From Aeromicrobium flavum (GTDB lineage: Bacteria; Actinomycetota; Actinomycetes; Propionibacteriales; Nocardioidaceae), in contig NZ_BJZQ01000003.1 of assembly GCF_007992115.1 (NCBI RefSeq), forward strand, positions 124,001-188,000: a stretch of 64,000 nucleotides of DNA. Direction: 5' to 3'. The notes beneath the pieces are model-generated. The model did not search any database. It saw only the letters and a list, made by a program, of their open reading frames with translations, and was not told the DNA's origin. Shown here one piece after another: positions 8,928-17,675 of the stretch. The position numbers and the translations under genes are program-made. Position 1 is the stretch's first letter, and every line of letters starts with the position of its first letter.

Positions 8928-9371
8928 ATGACCTTCGGTGCGCGCGTGCGTGGCTGGTTCCAACGCACGGGCTCGGAGGCACTGGGCTGGATCCTCGTCG
9001 TGCTGGGCGTCTTCATGCTCGTGCTGCCCGGACCGGGGCTGCTGGGCATGTTCGCCGGCATCGCGCTGCTGGCCAAGCACTACACGTGGGCCGACCGGCT
9101 GGTCGAGCCGCTCGAGGAGAAGGCGGTCGAGGCCGCCCGCTACGGCGTCGCCACGATCCCGCGGATCATCGTCAGCGTCCTGGGCATCGTCTGGGTCGCG
9201 GCCGTCGGGCTGGTCTGGTTCCTGTCGCCCGAGATCCCCGAGTTCGAGATCCTCGGCGTCGGCTTCGGTCCGGAGCTGCCCGCCGCGGGCTGGGTCGGCG
9301 CCGTGGGCATCTGGTTCTCCGACCTGATCGCCGTCGTCCTGCTGGTCTACAGCATCCGTCGCTGGCGCTGA
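8928..9371 (+). CDS. PGPGW-motif (TIGR02611-like) membrane protein
   Basis: The 147-residue protein has a hydrophobic segment with LPGPGLLGMFAGIALLAKHY (around residues 35-54), the signature of the PGPGW/TIGR02611 family of actinobacterial membrane proteins. Two further hydrophobic stretches follow, at about 85-105 and 122-140. The charged linker WADRLVEPLEEKAVEAAR is probably cytoplasmic. The function of the family is unknown. ATG 8928 has CAGGAT six bases upstream, close to the leaderless pattern. It is followed after 30 bases by a luciferase-like oxidoreductase with its own promoter. Confidence 0.75.
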   Translation: MTFGARVRGWFQRTGSEALGWILVVLGVFMLVLPGPGLLGMFAGIALLAKHYTWADRLVEPLEEKAVEAARYGVATIPRIIVSVLGIVWVAAVGLVWFLSPEIPEFEILGVGFGPELPAAGWVGAVGIWFSDLIAVVLLVYSIRRWR

Positions 9372-9389
9372 CCGCTCACGACCCCGCAC

Positions 9390-9401
9390 TACGGTGGGGC
9401 G
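9390..9401 (+). promoter_or_regulatory. Leaderless -10 element of the LLM oxidoreductase
   Basis: TACGGT at 9390-9395 is followed by six bases and ATG 9402. Confidence 0.6.
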
Positions 9402-10451
9402 ATGAGCACCACCATCGATCCGGCCTCCGTCGAGCTGGGCCTCGACACCTTCGGCGACGTCACCGCGGGCCCCGACGGGTCGCCCGATCATCACGCCGTC
9501 GTGCTGCGCCGCGTCGTCGAGCAGGCCGTGCTGGCCGACCAGGTGGGCCTGAGCTTCATCGGCCTGGGCGAGCACCACCGCGACGACTTCGCGATCACCG
9601 CCCCCGACGTCGTGCTGGCCGCGATCGCGTCGCGGACCGAGCACATCCGGCTGGGGTCAGCCGTCACGGTGCTGAGCTCGGACGACCCCATCCGCGTGTT
9701 CGAGCGGTTCTCCACGGTGGACGCGCTGTCGAACGGCCGCGCCGAGGTCATCCTGGGGCGCGGCTCGTTCACCGAGTCCTTCCCGCTGTTCGGCTTCGAC
9801 CTGGCCGACTACGAGCGCCTCTTCGCCGAGAAGCTCGACCTGTTCACCCAGCTGCTGACCGAGCAGCCGGTGACGTGGAGCGGGACGATCCGCCCGCCGC
9901 TGCGCGACCAGCGGGTGTACCCGCCCACCGAGTCCGGCCGGCTGAAGGTCTGGATCGGCGTCGGCGGGACCCCGCAGTCGGTCGTGCGGGCCGCGCACCA
10001 CCGGCTGCCGCTCATGCTGGCGATCATCGGCGGCCCGCCGGCCCAGTTCGTGCCGTTGGCGCGGTACTACCGCGACCTGCTGGCTGCCGAGGGCGTCGAG
10101 CCGCTGCCCGTCGGGATGCACTCGCCCGGGCACGTGGCCGACACCGACGAGCAGGCGCGCGACGAGCTGTTCCCGCACTTCCAGGCCCAGCGCGACCGCA
10201 TCGGTCGCGAGCGGGGCTGGCCGCCCACCACGCGCCTGCAGTTCGAGCGTGATGCGAGCCCCGAGGGCGCGCTGTACGTCGGCTCGCCCGAGACGGTCGC
10301 CCGGAAGATCGCCACGAACCTGCAGCTGCTGGGCGTGAGCCGCTTCGACCTGAAGTACGCGAACGGCGCGATGCCGCACGACCAGCTGATGCGCTCCGTC
10401 GAGCTCTACGGCTCGCGGGTCGCCCCGCTCGTGCGCGACATGCTGGGCTGA
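9402..10451 (+). CDS. LLM-class flavin-dependent oxidoreductase
   Basis: This 349-residue protein belongs to the luciferase-like monooxygenase family, TIM-barrel enzymes using FMN or F420. Typical features are LSFIGLGEHHRDDF near residue 48, the strand-loop LGSAVTVLSSDDPIRVFERF near 85, GRAEVILGRGSF near 115 and YVGSPETVARKI near the C-terminus. The substrate is unknown, and family members with this EHH pattern are often annotated only by class. The start is supported by a perfectly spaced TACGGT. The antiporter gene starts five bases after its stop, so both probably share a transcript. Confidence 0.85.
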   Translation: MSTTIDPASVELGLDTFGDVTAGPDGSPDHHAVVLRRVVEQAVLADQVGLSFIGLGEHHRDDFAITAPDVVLAAIASRTEHIRLGSAVTVLSSDDPIRVFERFSTVDALSNGRAEVILGRGSFTESFPLFGFDLADYERLFAEKLDLFTQLLTEQPVTWSGTIRPPLRDQRVYPPTESGRLKVWIGVGGTPQSVVRAAHHRLPLMLAIIGGPPAQFVPLARYYRDLLAAEGVEPLPVGMHSPGHVADTDEQARDELFPHFQAQRDRIGRERGWPPTTRLQFERDASPEGALYVGSPETVARKIATNLQLLGVSRFDLKYANGAMPHDQLMRSVELYGSRVAPLVRDMLG

Positions 10452-10456
10452 TCGTC

Positions 10457-12100
10457 ATGGAGGTCATCCAGCTCGCTGTCCTGGTCGTGGTCGCGATCGT
10501 CACGGCGTCGGCCGTCGCGCCCCGGATCGGCACCGCGGCCCCGTTGCTGTTGCTGGCCGTCGGGCTCGTCGTGAGCCTGTTGCCGGTCACGCCCGAGTTC
10601 GTCCTCGACCCCGAGCTGATCCTCGCGGGGCTGCTGCCGCCGTTGCTCTACTCCGCCGCCGTCAACATGCCGACGATGGACTTCCGCCGCGACTTCCGCA
10701 CGATCAGCGGCCTGTCGGTGCTCCTCGTGGTGGTCAGCTCGCTGGTGCTGGGCGGCGTCTTCGTGGTGCTGATCGACGGGATTGACTACCCGATGGCGGT
10801 CGCCCTCGGTGCGATCGTCAGCCCGACCGACGCCGTCGCCACGTCGATCGCGCGACGGATGGGCGTCCCGTCGCGCGTCGTGACGGTGCTGGAGGGCGAG
10901 AGCCTGCTGAACGACGCGACCGCGCTGGTGCTGCTGCGCACGGCCGTGGCCGCGGCGGGCGCCAGCGTCAGCGTGGCCGGGGTCCTGGGCCAGTTCGCCT
11001 GGGCCGTCGTCGGCGCCGTGGGCATCGGCTGGGTGGTCGGGACGGTCGTGCTGCGCATCCGCGCCCGGATCGAGGACGAGGCGGTGACGACCGCGATCTC
11101 CTTCGCGGTGCCGTTCCTGGCCTTCCTGCCCGCCGAGCACCTGGAGGCCTCCGGACTCGTGGCGGCCGTGACCGCGGGCCTCGTGACCGGACACGGGCAG
11201 GCCCGGCACCTCGGGCCCAAGCAGCGGCTGTCGGACCACCAGAACTGGCGCACCATCGAGGTCCTGCTCGAGGGCGTGGTCTTCCTCGTGATGGGGCTGG
11301 AGCTCCGGGCGCTGGTCGAGGACGTCGAGCGGGCACCGGGCGGGGGAGTGCTGCAGGCCGCGGCCCTGGCGGTGGCGGCCCTCGCGGTCGCGCTGACGAT
11401 CCGCGCCGTGTACACCGCCGCGATCATCCTCATGGAGCGTCGCCGCGAGCGGCGCTCGCCGCAGGTCCGTGAGGCGGTCGACGACTGGCAGGCGAAGGTC
11501 GAGAAGAGCCGGCACCCCCGCGCGCCGCAGATCCGCCGGCGCCTGCGCCGGGTGTCGGCCGACATCGACTTCTACGACGCCTCCCGCTTCGGGCGGCGCC
11601 AGGGCGCGGTCCTGGTCTGGGCGGGCATGCGGGGCGTCGTCACCCTCGCGGCAGCGCAGACGCTGCCGACCGAGACCGAGAACCGCTCGTTGCTCGTCCT
11701 CGTGGCGTTCTTCGTGGCGCTGACCTCGCTGGTCGTGCAGGGCGGCACCCTGGGAGCCGTGGTGCGGTTCCTCGGGCTCGCCGGTCGCGACGAGGACGGG
11801 GGCGAGGAGTGGAACCGACTGGACGCGCGCATGCTCGACGCGGCCCGGGACGTGTTGCGGGAGGCCGACCTCTCGCCCGAGCTGGCGCGCCTGCGCGACC
11901 GGGTCGTCGAGAAGGCGCAGGACGACATGAACGACCGCGGCGCCATCAGCGACCTGCGGCTGCAGATCATCGCGAAGCAGCGTCAGGTCCTGCTCCACGA
12001 GCGGGCCGAGGGAACGTTCAGCAGCACCTCGCTGCGCCGCATGCTGGCCAAGCTCGACGCCGACCAGCTGGCGATCGAGATCCGGCGCCTCGACGACTGA
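10457..12100 (+). CDS. CPA1-family Na+/H+ antiporter (NhaP type)
   Basis: The 547-residue protein has about twelve membrane segments over residues 1-400 and a long charged cytoplasmic tail with a helical end. CPA1 hallmarks are visible: SPTDAVATSIARRMGV near residue 121 and GESLLNDATALVL near 147, whose acidic residue carries the ions. It exchanges monovalent cations for protons at the plasma membrane in pH and salt homeostasis. ATG 10457 lies five bases after the oxidoreductase stop. The C-terminal 90 residues are rich in charged heptad-like sequence and may be regulatory. The exact cation specificity is not determinable. Confidence 0.87.
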   Translation: MEVIQLAVLVVVAIVTASAVAPRIGTAAPLLLLAVGLVVSLLPVTPEFVLDPELILAGLLPPLLYSAAVNMPTMDFRRDFRTISGLSVLLVVVSSLVLGGVFVVLIDGIDYPMAVALGAIVSPTDAVATSIARRMGVPSRVVTVLEGESLLNDATALVLLRTAVAAAGASVSVAGVLGQFAWAVVGAVGIGWVVGTVVLRIRARIEDEAVTTAISFAVPFLAFLPAEHLEASGLVAAVTAGLVTGHGQARHLGPKQRLSDHQNWRTIEVLLEGVVFLVMGLELRALVEDVERAPGGGVLQAAALAVAALAVALTIRAVYTAAIILMERRRERRSPQVREAVDDWQAKVEKSRHPRAPQIRRRLRRVSADIDFYDASRFGRRQGAVLVWAGMRGVVTLAAAQTLPTETENRSLLVLVAFFVALTSLVVQGGTLGAVVRFLGLAGRDEDGGEEWNRLDARMLDAARDVLREADLSPELARLRDRVVEKAQDDMNDRGAISDLRLQIIAKQRQVLLHERAEGTFSSTSLRRMLAKLDADQLAIEIRRLDD

Positions 12101-12165
12101 CCGGATCGACGTGAGGCCGGTCACGTGGGGTGCGGTGAGTGGGGCAGGTTACTCAGGAGGAACTT

Positions 12166-12189
12166 GTGTTTTCTGTGAGGCGCGTGTGA
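12166..12189 (+). CDS. Possible seven-codon leader peptide
   Basis: A near-perfect ribosome site AGGAGG (12155-12160) stands five bases before GTG 12166, which opens a seven-codon frame (MFSVRRV) ending at TGA 12187. Such a strong site is unusual in this window, where most genes lack one. No gene follows on this strand before the convergent hairpins, so the frame could belong to an uncharacterised small transcript or be chance. Confidence 0.2.
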   Translation: MFSVRRV

Positions 12190-12253
12190 CGGTTGTGCCA
12201 GACGTGATGCAGAGGCCGTCCTCCTCTCCCGAGGCGCGGTCGAACATCACGGG

Positions 12254-12347
12254 GGGTGTCTGCACCCTTGGCGCACCGCTCTTCCCCCGAGGCGGTGCGC
12301 AGGTGCCGCGCCGGAGGTCCCGTTCCCCATGGGCGCTCCGGCGCGGC
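12254..12347. terminator. Three consecutive hairpins between convergent units
   Basis: Perfect inverted repeats occur at 12254-12258/12263-12267 (GGGTG), 12271-12279/12292-12300 (GCGCACCGC) and 12305-12316/12336-12347 (GCCGCGCCGGAG). They fill the gap before the leftward response regulator ends at 12367 and after the rightward antiporter. A bidirectional terminator is the simplest reading. The rest of the 266-base gap holds only the short reading frame noted at 12166. Confidence 0.6.
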
Positions 12348-12366
12348 ATTCATCCCCTTCCGCGGC

Positions 12367-13023
12367 TCAGGACTCGCGGCCGAGCCCGGCCTCGCGGGCG
12401 CGGATGATCGCCTCGGCGCGGTCGGCGGCGTGCAGCTTGGCGTAGATCGTCGAGACGGCGTTGCGCACGGTCTTGTTCGAGACGAAGAGCTCGGCCGCGA
12501 TGGCGTCGTTGCTGCGACCGGCGGCCAGCAGGTCCAGCACGGCGCGCTCGCGCTCCGACAGCTCCGGGAACGGGTGGTCGGGGCGGTGGCGGGCCCGGCC
12601 CGCGAACAGGCCGGCGACGCGAGCCGCCACGGACGCTCCGAAGACCATCCCGCCCGCGGCCGTGGCGACGATCGCCCGATGGACCTCGGTGGCGTCGGCG
12701 CCCTTCAGCAGGTAGCCGGAGGCTCCCGCGCGCAGGGCGCTGAGAATCGTGTCGTCGTCCTCGTTCATGGTCAGCATGAGGACCCGCACGTCCCGGTGGC
12801 GCCCGGTGATGTGCCGCGTGGCCTCGATGCCGTCCAGGGTGGGCATCTGGATGTCCATCACCACGACGTCGGGCGGATCATCCTGCACCACGTGGATCGC
12901 CTCGCGCCCGTCGCCGGCCGTGCCGGTCACCTCGATGCCGCCGAGGGCGCCGAGCAGGGCGACGAGCCCGTCCCGCAGGATCTGGTGGTCGTCCACGACG
13001 ACGACGCGCACGGGGTCGGTCAC
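12367..13023 (-). CDS. NarL/LuxR-family response regulator
   Basis: The 218-residue protein has a receiver domain (DD near residues 10-11, phospho-acceptor Asp in VVVMDIQMP near 56) and a C-terminal LuxR-type helix-turn-helix (about 150-200, starting LSERERAVLDLLAAGRSN). It is a DNA-binding partner of the sensor kinase encoded directly upstream, whose stop overlaps its ATG in an ATGA arrangement, so the pair is co-translated. Targets are unknown. Recognition-helix residues SNKTVRNAV are typical of the NarL class. Confidence 0.92.
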   Translation of the reverse strand: MTDPVRVVVVDDHQILRDGLVALLGALGGIEVTGTAGDGREAIHVVQDDPPDVVVMDIQMPTLDGIEATRHITGRHRDVRVLMLTMNEDDDTILSALRAGASGYLLKGADATEVHRAIVATAAGGMVFGASVAARVAGLFAGRARHRPDHPFPELSERERAVLDLLAAGRSNDAIAAELFVSNKTVRNAVSTIYAKLHAADRAEAIIRAREAGLGRES

Positions 13024-15065
13024 GGGGTCATCCTCTCGTGCAGGGGGAGCCGTGCGGTGACGATCGTCCCGCCGCCCTCGGGGCAGCGCAGCTCGACCGT
13101 GCCCCCGAGTTCGGCGGCGCGCTCGCGCAGCGACACCAGCCCGACGCCCGACTGCGCGTCGGGAGCGATGCCCACGCCGTCGTCCTCGACCTCCACGACG
13201 AGCGTGCCGTGACCGCCGGTCAGGGTGACCGCGCAGGTGCGGGCGTGGGCGTGGCGCAGCGTGTTGTTGAGGGCCTCGGAGGCGATGCGGTAGGCCGCCA
13301 CCTCGACGGCGGCGGGCAGGGCGCCGTCGATCCGGGCCGTCACCCGCACGTCGACCTCGGCATCGGCGTGCTCCGCCAGCTGGGTCAGCGCACCGACGAG
13401 GCCGCGGTCGTCCAGGGCCGGCGGGCGCAGGTCGTGGACGAGGCGCCGGACGTCCTTGATGATCTCCTGCACCACCTCGCGGGTCTCGGTGAGCTGCTCG
13501 TCCGCCGACCCGGGGTCGGTCGGCACGGTGAGCCGGGCCGACTCCAGCCGGAACACCACGGCCGACAGCGAGGGGCCGAGCCCGTCGTGCAGGTCGCGCC
13601 GGATCCGGCGCCGCTCCTCCTCGCGCGCCAGCACCAGCCCCTCGCGGCTGCGCTGCAGTTCGTCACCGAGCTGGCTGGCCCGGATGGCGGCCGCAGCCTG
13701 GCGCACGACATCGGCCAGCAGGATCTCGTCCCGATCGGTGAGGTGGTTGCGCACGCCGCGGGCGGGCAGGGTGAGCCGGCCGATCGTGCGCGAACGGTAG
13801 GCGATGGGGAACGACCGCACGTCGGCGGGACGGTCGCCGCGCGAGGCGACGAGCCGCTCGCCGGCCGACCGGTCGACCTCGACCTGCACGAACGACAGCC
13901 CGAACGCCGTCGAGACCGCCTCGACGACAGCGGCCAGCTGGGCGCCGTCGTCATCGGTGCTCTCGAGGGTGGACGCCAGGCTCGCGACGACGGAGTACGG
14001 ATCGCGGCGCTCGCCGAGCACCAGCTCGCGCACCCACGCCTCGATGCGCAGCCGCAGGGGTCCGTAGAGGACCGCAGCGAGCAGCAGCACGAGCAGCACG
14101 ACCTGGCGCTGTCCGAACGCGTCGCCGAGGGTGGCCGAGATGATCGCCAGGGCCAGCAGGTCGACCAGGACGATGGCGACGCTGATGCCGCCGTAGACCA
14201 AGGTGCGGACCAGCAGTGTCTCGACCGAGACGATGTCGGGGCGGACGATCGCCACGACCATGGCGATCGGACCGACCAGGAGTGCGGCTCCCAGGAACAG
14301 GTTGTCGAGCGCGGGGGTGTCGACCAACGCGCTCGTGGCGATCAGCAGCACCATCACGAGGACGGCCCACGCCAGCCAGCGCATCCGCTCCCGCTCGCGA
14401 TCGCGCGAGGCGCGGTGGCGCGCCACCACGGTCGCCAGGGCGACGACGAAGCCGCTCACCCCCAGCACCCAGGACAGGGTCACGACGTGCTCGGCGACGG
14501 GGCGCAGGGCCGCGATCGAGGTGGGGTCGGGGTCGGCGCCGGGGGTGAGTTCGGCCAGGTCGGCGTCGATCTCGGGATGGACGCTCGGCGCCACGATGAA
14601 CAGGAACAGGCCCGCCGCCATCAGGGCGAGGCTCGTCCACCCGGCGACCCGCAGTCGCCCGCGGGGGAGGCCGTCGGGGAACAGCAGCAGCACGCCACCG
14701 GCGGCCATCGGCAGCACCGCGGTGAAGCGGAACAGGAACCACAGCACCCAGGTCAGTCCCGGCACGTTCTCCTGCTCGACCAGGGCGAACCGGACGTACG
14801 ACTGCGCGAGGCCGTCGAGGACCCACAGCATGCCCAAGCCCACCAGCGCCCAGCCGATGGGATGGCGTCGGCGCTGCCACAGCACGACGACCCCCAGTGC
14901 GATCTGCGGGAGGCCCATGGCGGCGTACGACCAGCCCGGGTCGGCGGTCCACGCCGGAAGGGCGGCGCCGCCCACGTGCAGGTCCAGCGTCACGGCCACC
15001 GCGAGCAGCACCGTGCCGAGGCCGAGCAGGCCCAGCCCGCCGACCGGGAGCCGCGTGGAGGTCAT
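13020..15065 (-). CDS. Membrane sensor histidine kinase, HisKA_3 type
   Basis: This 681-residue sensor has eight or more hydrophobic segments in residues 1-310, a GAF-like region at about 345-455, then the dimerisation/phospho-acceptor helix RRDLHDGLGPSLSAVVF (His near 493) and a C-terminal ATPase domain ending with VGLVSLRERAAELGG. The HDGLGP signature is that of NarX/DesK-type kinases that pair with LuxR-type regulators, as here. The ligand is not evident; the many-membrane-segment sensor suggests a lipid- or membrane-borne signal. ATG 15065 has CATGAT six bases upstream, suggesting a leaderless start. Confidence 0.9.
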   Translation of the reverse strand: MTSTRLPVGGLGLLGLGTVLLAVAVTLDLHVGGAALPAWTADPGWSYAAMGLPQIALGVVVLWQRRRHPIGWALVGLGMLWVLDGLAQSYVRFALVEQENVPGLTWVLWFLFRFTAVLPMAAGGVLLLFPDGLPRGRLRVAGWTSLALMAAGLFLFIVAPSVHPEIDADLAELTPGADPDPTSIAALRPVAEHVVTLSWVLGVSGFVVALATVVARHRASRDRERERMRWLAWAVLVMVLLIATSALVDTPALDNLFLGAALLVGPIAMVVAIVRPDIVSVETLLVRTLVYGGISVAIVLVDLLALAIISATLGDAFGQRQVVLLVLLLAAVLYGPLRLRIEAWVRELVLGERRDPYSVVASLASTLESTDDDGAQLAAVVEAVSTAFGLSFVQVEVDRSAGERLVASRGDRPADVRSFPIAYRSRTIGRLTLPARGVRNHLTDRDEILLADVVRQAAAAIRASQLGDELQRSREGLVLAREEERRRIRRDLHDGLGPSLSAVVFRLESARLTVPTDPGSADEQLTETREVVQEIIKDVRRLVHDLRPPALDDRGLVGALTQLAEHADAEVDVRVTARIDGALPAAVEVAAYRIASEALNNTLRHAHARTCAVTLTGGHGTLVVEVEDDGVGIAPDAQSGVGLVSLRERAAELGGTVELRCPEGGGTIVTARLPLHERMTP

Positions 15066-15073
15066 GGGTAGAT

Positions 15074-15117
15074 CATGGCGGCGGTTCGCCTCCGTGGGGG
15101 AGTGAACCGCCGCCGTG
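15074..15117 (-). terminator. Stem-loop after the 15135 membrane-protein gene
   Basis: Arms 15074-15087 and 15104-15117 pair over 14 bases with one mismatch around a 16-base loop. The position, just past the stop of the leftward 15135 gene and before the kinase start, fits an intrinsic terminator lacking a U-run. Confidence 0.5.
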
Positions 15118-15134
15118 GCGATCGACGAGTGACG

Positions 15135-15830
15135 TCACCGGGCGCCGCGGTCGCCGAACGCGAATCCGAGGCCGGCGAGGGCGACCATGACCGAACCGGT
15201 CCAGCCCGCCATGTACTGCAACGGCACGACGCTCAGCAGCAGCGACAGGGTGCCCAGGACGGCGCCAGCGATGCCGATCCAGCCGCGGACCGCGCCGGCG
15301 CGCCAGGCCCGGAAGAGGGCCCAGCCGGTCAGGCCCGTGAGTCCCCAGACCCACGGCACGGTCGCGATCCAGTGGTTGAACACCGTGGCCGCCTCGGGGA
15401 CGGCCAGGCCGTCGGCGACGCCGAAGATGAACTCCGTGTTGAGCGCCGTGCCCATCAGTACGACGAGGGCCGTGCCGAGGATGCCGAAGGCCGCCGTGCC
15501 CGGGACGAGGCTGTCGTGGCCGAGCCCGGCCCGCAGTCGGCGGTGCAGGCCCAGGCCGAAGGGCACGAGGGCCAGGACGGTGAGCGTGGCGACGACGTGG
15601 AACGAGATCAGCTCGGGGACGTGGTCGCCGAGCGAGGCGGCGATGCGGTCGGCGTCCTGCGGCTCGCCGTCGACGTACGCCGCACCGGCGCTCATGCTCA
15701 GGATCGTCGTCGCGAAGCCGCCGACACCGGCGACGACTCCGGCCAGGGCCCAGCCGCGTCCCGGCGTGCCGGCGGCGCTCTGCGGGAGGTCGTCGCGGAC
15801 ACGCTGCGTGGTGGTGATGTGGGTGCTCAT
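15135..15830 (-). CDS. Multi-spanning membrane protein of unknown function
   Basis: The 231-residue product has about six hydrophobic segments, starting with ALAGVVAGVGGFATTILSM and ending with a helix near VMVALAGLGFAFG. The pattern resembles small DUF4386-like actinobacterial membrane proteins, but I do not recognise a specific family. The N-terminal 30 residues are hydrophilic. ATG 15830 is chosen because an AAGGA ribosome site lies six bases upstream; the in-frame ATG at 15836 falls inside that spacing. It sits between tRNA-Arg and a sensor kinase, and a stem-loop follows the stop. Confidence 0.65.
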   Translation of the reverse strand: MSTHITTTQRVRDDLPQSAAGTPGRGWALAGVVAGVGGFATTILSMSAGAAYVDGEPQDADRIAASLGDHVPELISFHVVATLTVLALVPFGLGLHRRLRAGLGHDSLVPGTAAFGILGTALVVLMGTALNTEFIFGVADGLAVPEAATVFNHWIATVPWVWGLTGLTGWALFRAWRAGAVRGWIGIAGAVLGTLSLLLSVVPLQYMAGWTGSVMVALAGLGFAFGDRGAR

Positions 15831-15927
15831 CTGCATTCCTTCCAGGGGGTGAATGACTCCACCGTGGAAGGCCGGGCGTCCCACGCGACAGGGACAACGC
15901 GGCACGATGCGCGGGACAGGCGACCCG

Positions 15928-16003
<76 letters not shown>

Positions 16004-16115
16004 GCACCGGACCATCTTTCCACGAGGCCTGCGCCGCAGGCGCCCACCGGGTCGAACCGGGACGGCTGTGGCGCACGCGTCACCCGGGGCCGTCTCACGA
16101 TCCGGATGTCGGACA

Positions 16116-16127
16116 TAGACTCGGTGG
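16116..16127 (+). promoter_or_regulatory. Leaderless -10 element of the epimerase gene
   Basis: TAGACT at 16116-16121 precedes GTG 16128 by six bases. Confidence 0.6.
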
Positions 16128-17021
16128 GTGCGGATCCTGCTGACCGGCGCCAACGGCGTCATGGGACGAGCGACGATCCCGGCCCTGCAGAACGCAGGCC
16201 ACCAGGTCGTCGGGCTCGTGCGATCGCCGTCGGCCGCCCGGCTCGTCCAGTCGGCCGGGGCCACCGCGATCCACGGCGACGTGCTCGACCGCACCTCCCT
16301 GCTCAAGGCGATGCGCGGTTGCGACGCCGTCATCAACTTCGCCACGCACGTGCCGGTCGGCGCGGCCGCGATGGTGCCGGGGTCGCTCACGCGGATCAAC
16401 CGCATCCGCACCGTCGGCGCCGGCGTGGTCGCCGATGCCGCCATCGAGTCCGGCGTCGGGCTGATGGTGCAGCAGAGCCTCAGCCACATCTACGTCGCGC
16501 GCGGCGACGAGTGGATCGACGAGTCGACCCCGATCGACGTCACGATGGTCACCGAGCCGCTCACCGTCGCCGAGCACCACGCCCAGCGCGTCGAGAAGTC
16601 CGGTGGCACGACGGTGCGCCTGCGCTACGGGCTGATCTGCGGCGACGACCCCAACTCGCAGTTCCTCGTGCGCCGCGCCCGCAAGCGCCTCCCGATCGGC
16701 CTCGGCGAGCCCGACTCCTGGATGCACGTCGTGCACCCGCTGGACATCGGCACGTCGGCCGTCGCCGCCCTGGGAGCGTCCAGCGGCGCGTACAACGTGG
16801 GGGCCGAGCCGCTCACGCGCCGCGACTACGTCGACGCGATCGCGCGCGCCGCCGGCCACGGCCAGGGACGCTTCTTCCGCCGGTGGCTGTTCAGCGTCAC
16901 CGCCGACAAGCTCGAGCTGCTGGCCCGCTCGCAGCGCGTGACCTCGCAGCGGTTCATGGACCAGACCGGGTGGAAGCCGATCCGTCCCGTCCTGACCCCG
17001 GAGTGGTTCCGTGCCGGCTGA
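16128..17021 (+). CDS. NAD-dependent epimerase/dehydratase family protein (extended SDR)
   Basis: The 297-residue protein begins MRILLTGANGVMG, an extended-SDR nucleotide-binding motif (GANGVMG at about 7-13). The Rossmann half is recognisable through residue 120. The classical YxxxK pair is not obvious: at the expected place the sequence reads TVAEHHAQRVEK, so it may be an atypical SDR with a binding or reductase role. The product is soluble and the substrate unknown. The GTG start has a perfectly spaced TAGACT. The next small gene starts inside its last codons, which suggests co-translation. Confidence 0.8.
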   Translation: MRILLTGANGVMGRATIPALQNAGHQVVGLVRSPSAARLVQSAGATAIHGDVLDRTSLLKAMRGCDAVINFATHVPVGAAAMVPGSLTRINRIRTVGAGVVADAAIESGVGLMVQQSLSHIYVARGDEWIDESTPIDVTMVTEPLTVAEHHAQRVEKSGGTTVRLRYGLICGDDPNSQFLVRRARKRLPIGLGEPDSWMHVVHPLDIGTSAVAALGASSGAYNVGAEPLTRRDYVDAIARAAGHGQGRFFRRWLFSVTADKLELLARSQRVTSQRFMDQTGWKPIRPVLTPEWFRAG

Positions 17022-17199
17022 CGAGCCCGACGAGGCCGCCAAGCGCGCCCGCCGCGAGCGAGCGGCGCGGCTGCTGGGCGACCTGATGCCCACGACGACG
17101 CGCGACGAGCGCTCCGAGGGCTGGGGGGACGAGTCAGGGGGCACGTCGCGCGACGACGAACTGCGGCGCGACGTGCCCCCTCACCACGGCAAGGGCTGA
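17011..17199 (+). CDS. Small charged protein ending in a RRDVPPHH motif
   Basis: The 62-residue product overlaps the epimerase gene by 11 bases (GTG 17011). It is highly charged, with an arginine/alanine helix (EAAKRARRERAARLLG) and a C-terminal DELRRDVPPHHG. Short actinobacterial proteins with a closing (R/E)DxPPHH-type motif are common, but their role is unknown to me. Its last third is encoded by a perfect 16-base inverted repeat (17136-17151/17166-17181), so the RNA can form a strong hairpin around the stop region. Codon use resembles its neighbours. I think it is real. Confidence 0.6.
   Translation: MPADEPDEAAKRARRERAARLLGDLMPTTTRDERSEGWGDESGGTSRDDELRRDVPPHHGKG
17136..17181. repeat. Perfect 16-base inverted repeat within the 3' end of the small gene
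   Basis: Arms AGGGGGCACGTCGCGC (17136-17151) and its exact complement (17166-17181) enclose a 14-base loop. It lies at the end of the rightward genes, just before convergent mscL, and probably doubles as a terminator. Confidence 0.6.
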
Positions 17200-17203
17200 G
17201 CGG

Positions 17204-17629
17204 TCAGAGCGTGGGGTCGAGCCCCGGCGAGCGCTGCCCGGTGCCGCCGCCGAGGGCGTCGCGGATCTCGCGCAGCAGCAGGATGTCCTCGCTGGGACCC
17301 TCCGGCTCCTCCTCCTGGCCGCGGGCCAGGCGCTCCATCAGCTTCTTCGACGGCAGGACGAAGACGAAGTACACGACGGCGGCCGTGATCAGGAACGTGA
17401 TGATCGCGTTGATGACCTGGGCGAAGTCGATGTACGTCGCCTGGTTGCCGTCGCGGAGGTAGAAGCCGAGACCCCCGGTCTCGGCACCGCCGAGCGCGTT
17501 GAGGATCGGCTCGATGAATGCCTTCGTGAAGGCGGTGACCAGCGCGGTGAACGCGGTGCCGATGACCACAGCCACGGCGAGGTCGACGATGTTGCCTCGG
17601 AAGAGGAAGTCCTTGAAGCCCTGAAGCAT
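17204..17629 (-). CDS. mscL: Large-conductance mechanosensitive channel MscL
   Basis: The 141-residue protein forms a pentameric channel that opens under membrane tension to release solutes during osmotic downshock. It starts MLQGFKDFLFRGNIVDLAVAVVIGTAF, the conserved S1/TM1 region, with TM2 at about 68-92 (INAIITFLITAAVVYFVFVLP) and a charged C-terminal helix (LLLREIRDAL). Length is normal. ATG 17629 follows AAGGAG by four bases. It stands alone, leftward, between a convergent gene pair and a SAF-domain gene. Confidence 0.96.
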   Translation of the reverse strand: MLQGFKDFLFRGNIVDLAVAVVIGTAFTALVTAFTKAFIEPILNALGGAETGGLGFYLRDGNQATYIDFAQVINAIITFLITAAVVYFVFVLPSKKLMERLARGQEEEPEGPSEDILLLREIRDALGGGTGQRSPGLDPTL

Positions 17630-17675
17630 GTCGCTCCTTCGATGGTGGGACGTGACCTCTCGACCCTAGGGCCGA

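Noticed and set aside
8096..9076. N-terminal extension of the photolyase across ideR
   Set aside because: The extension is antisense to ideR and the next gene, has no photolyase sequence, and the antenna domain starts at ATG 8095.
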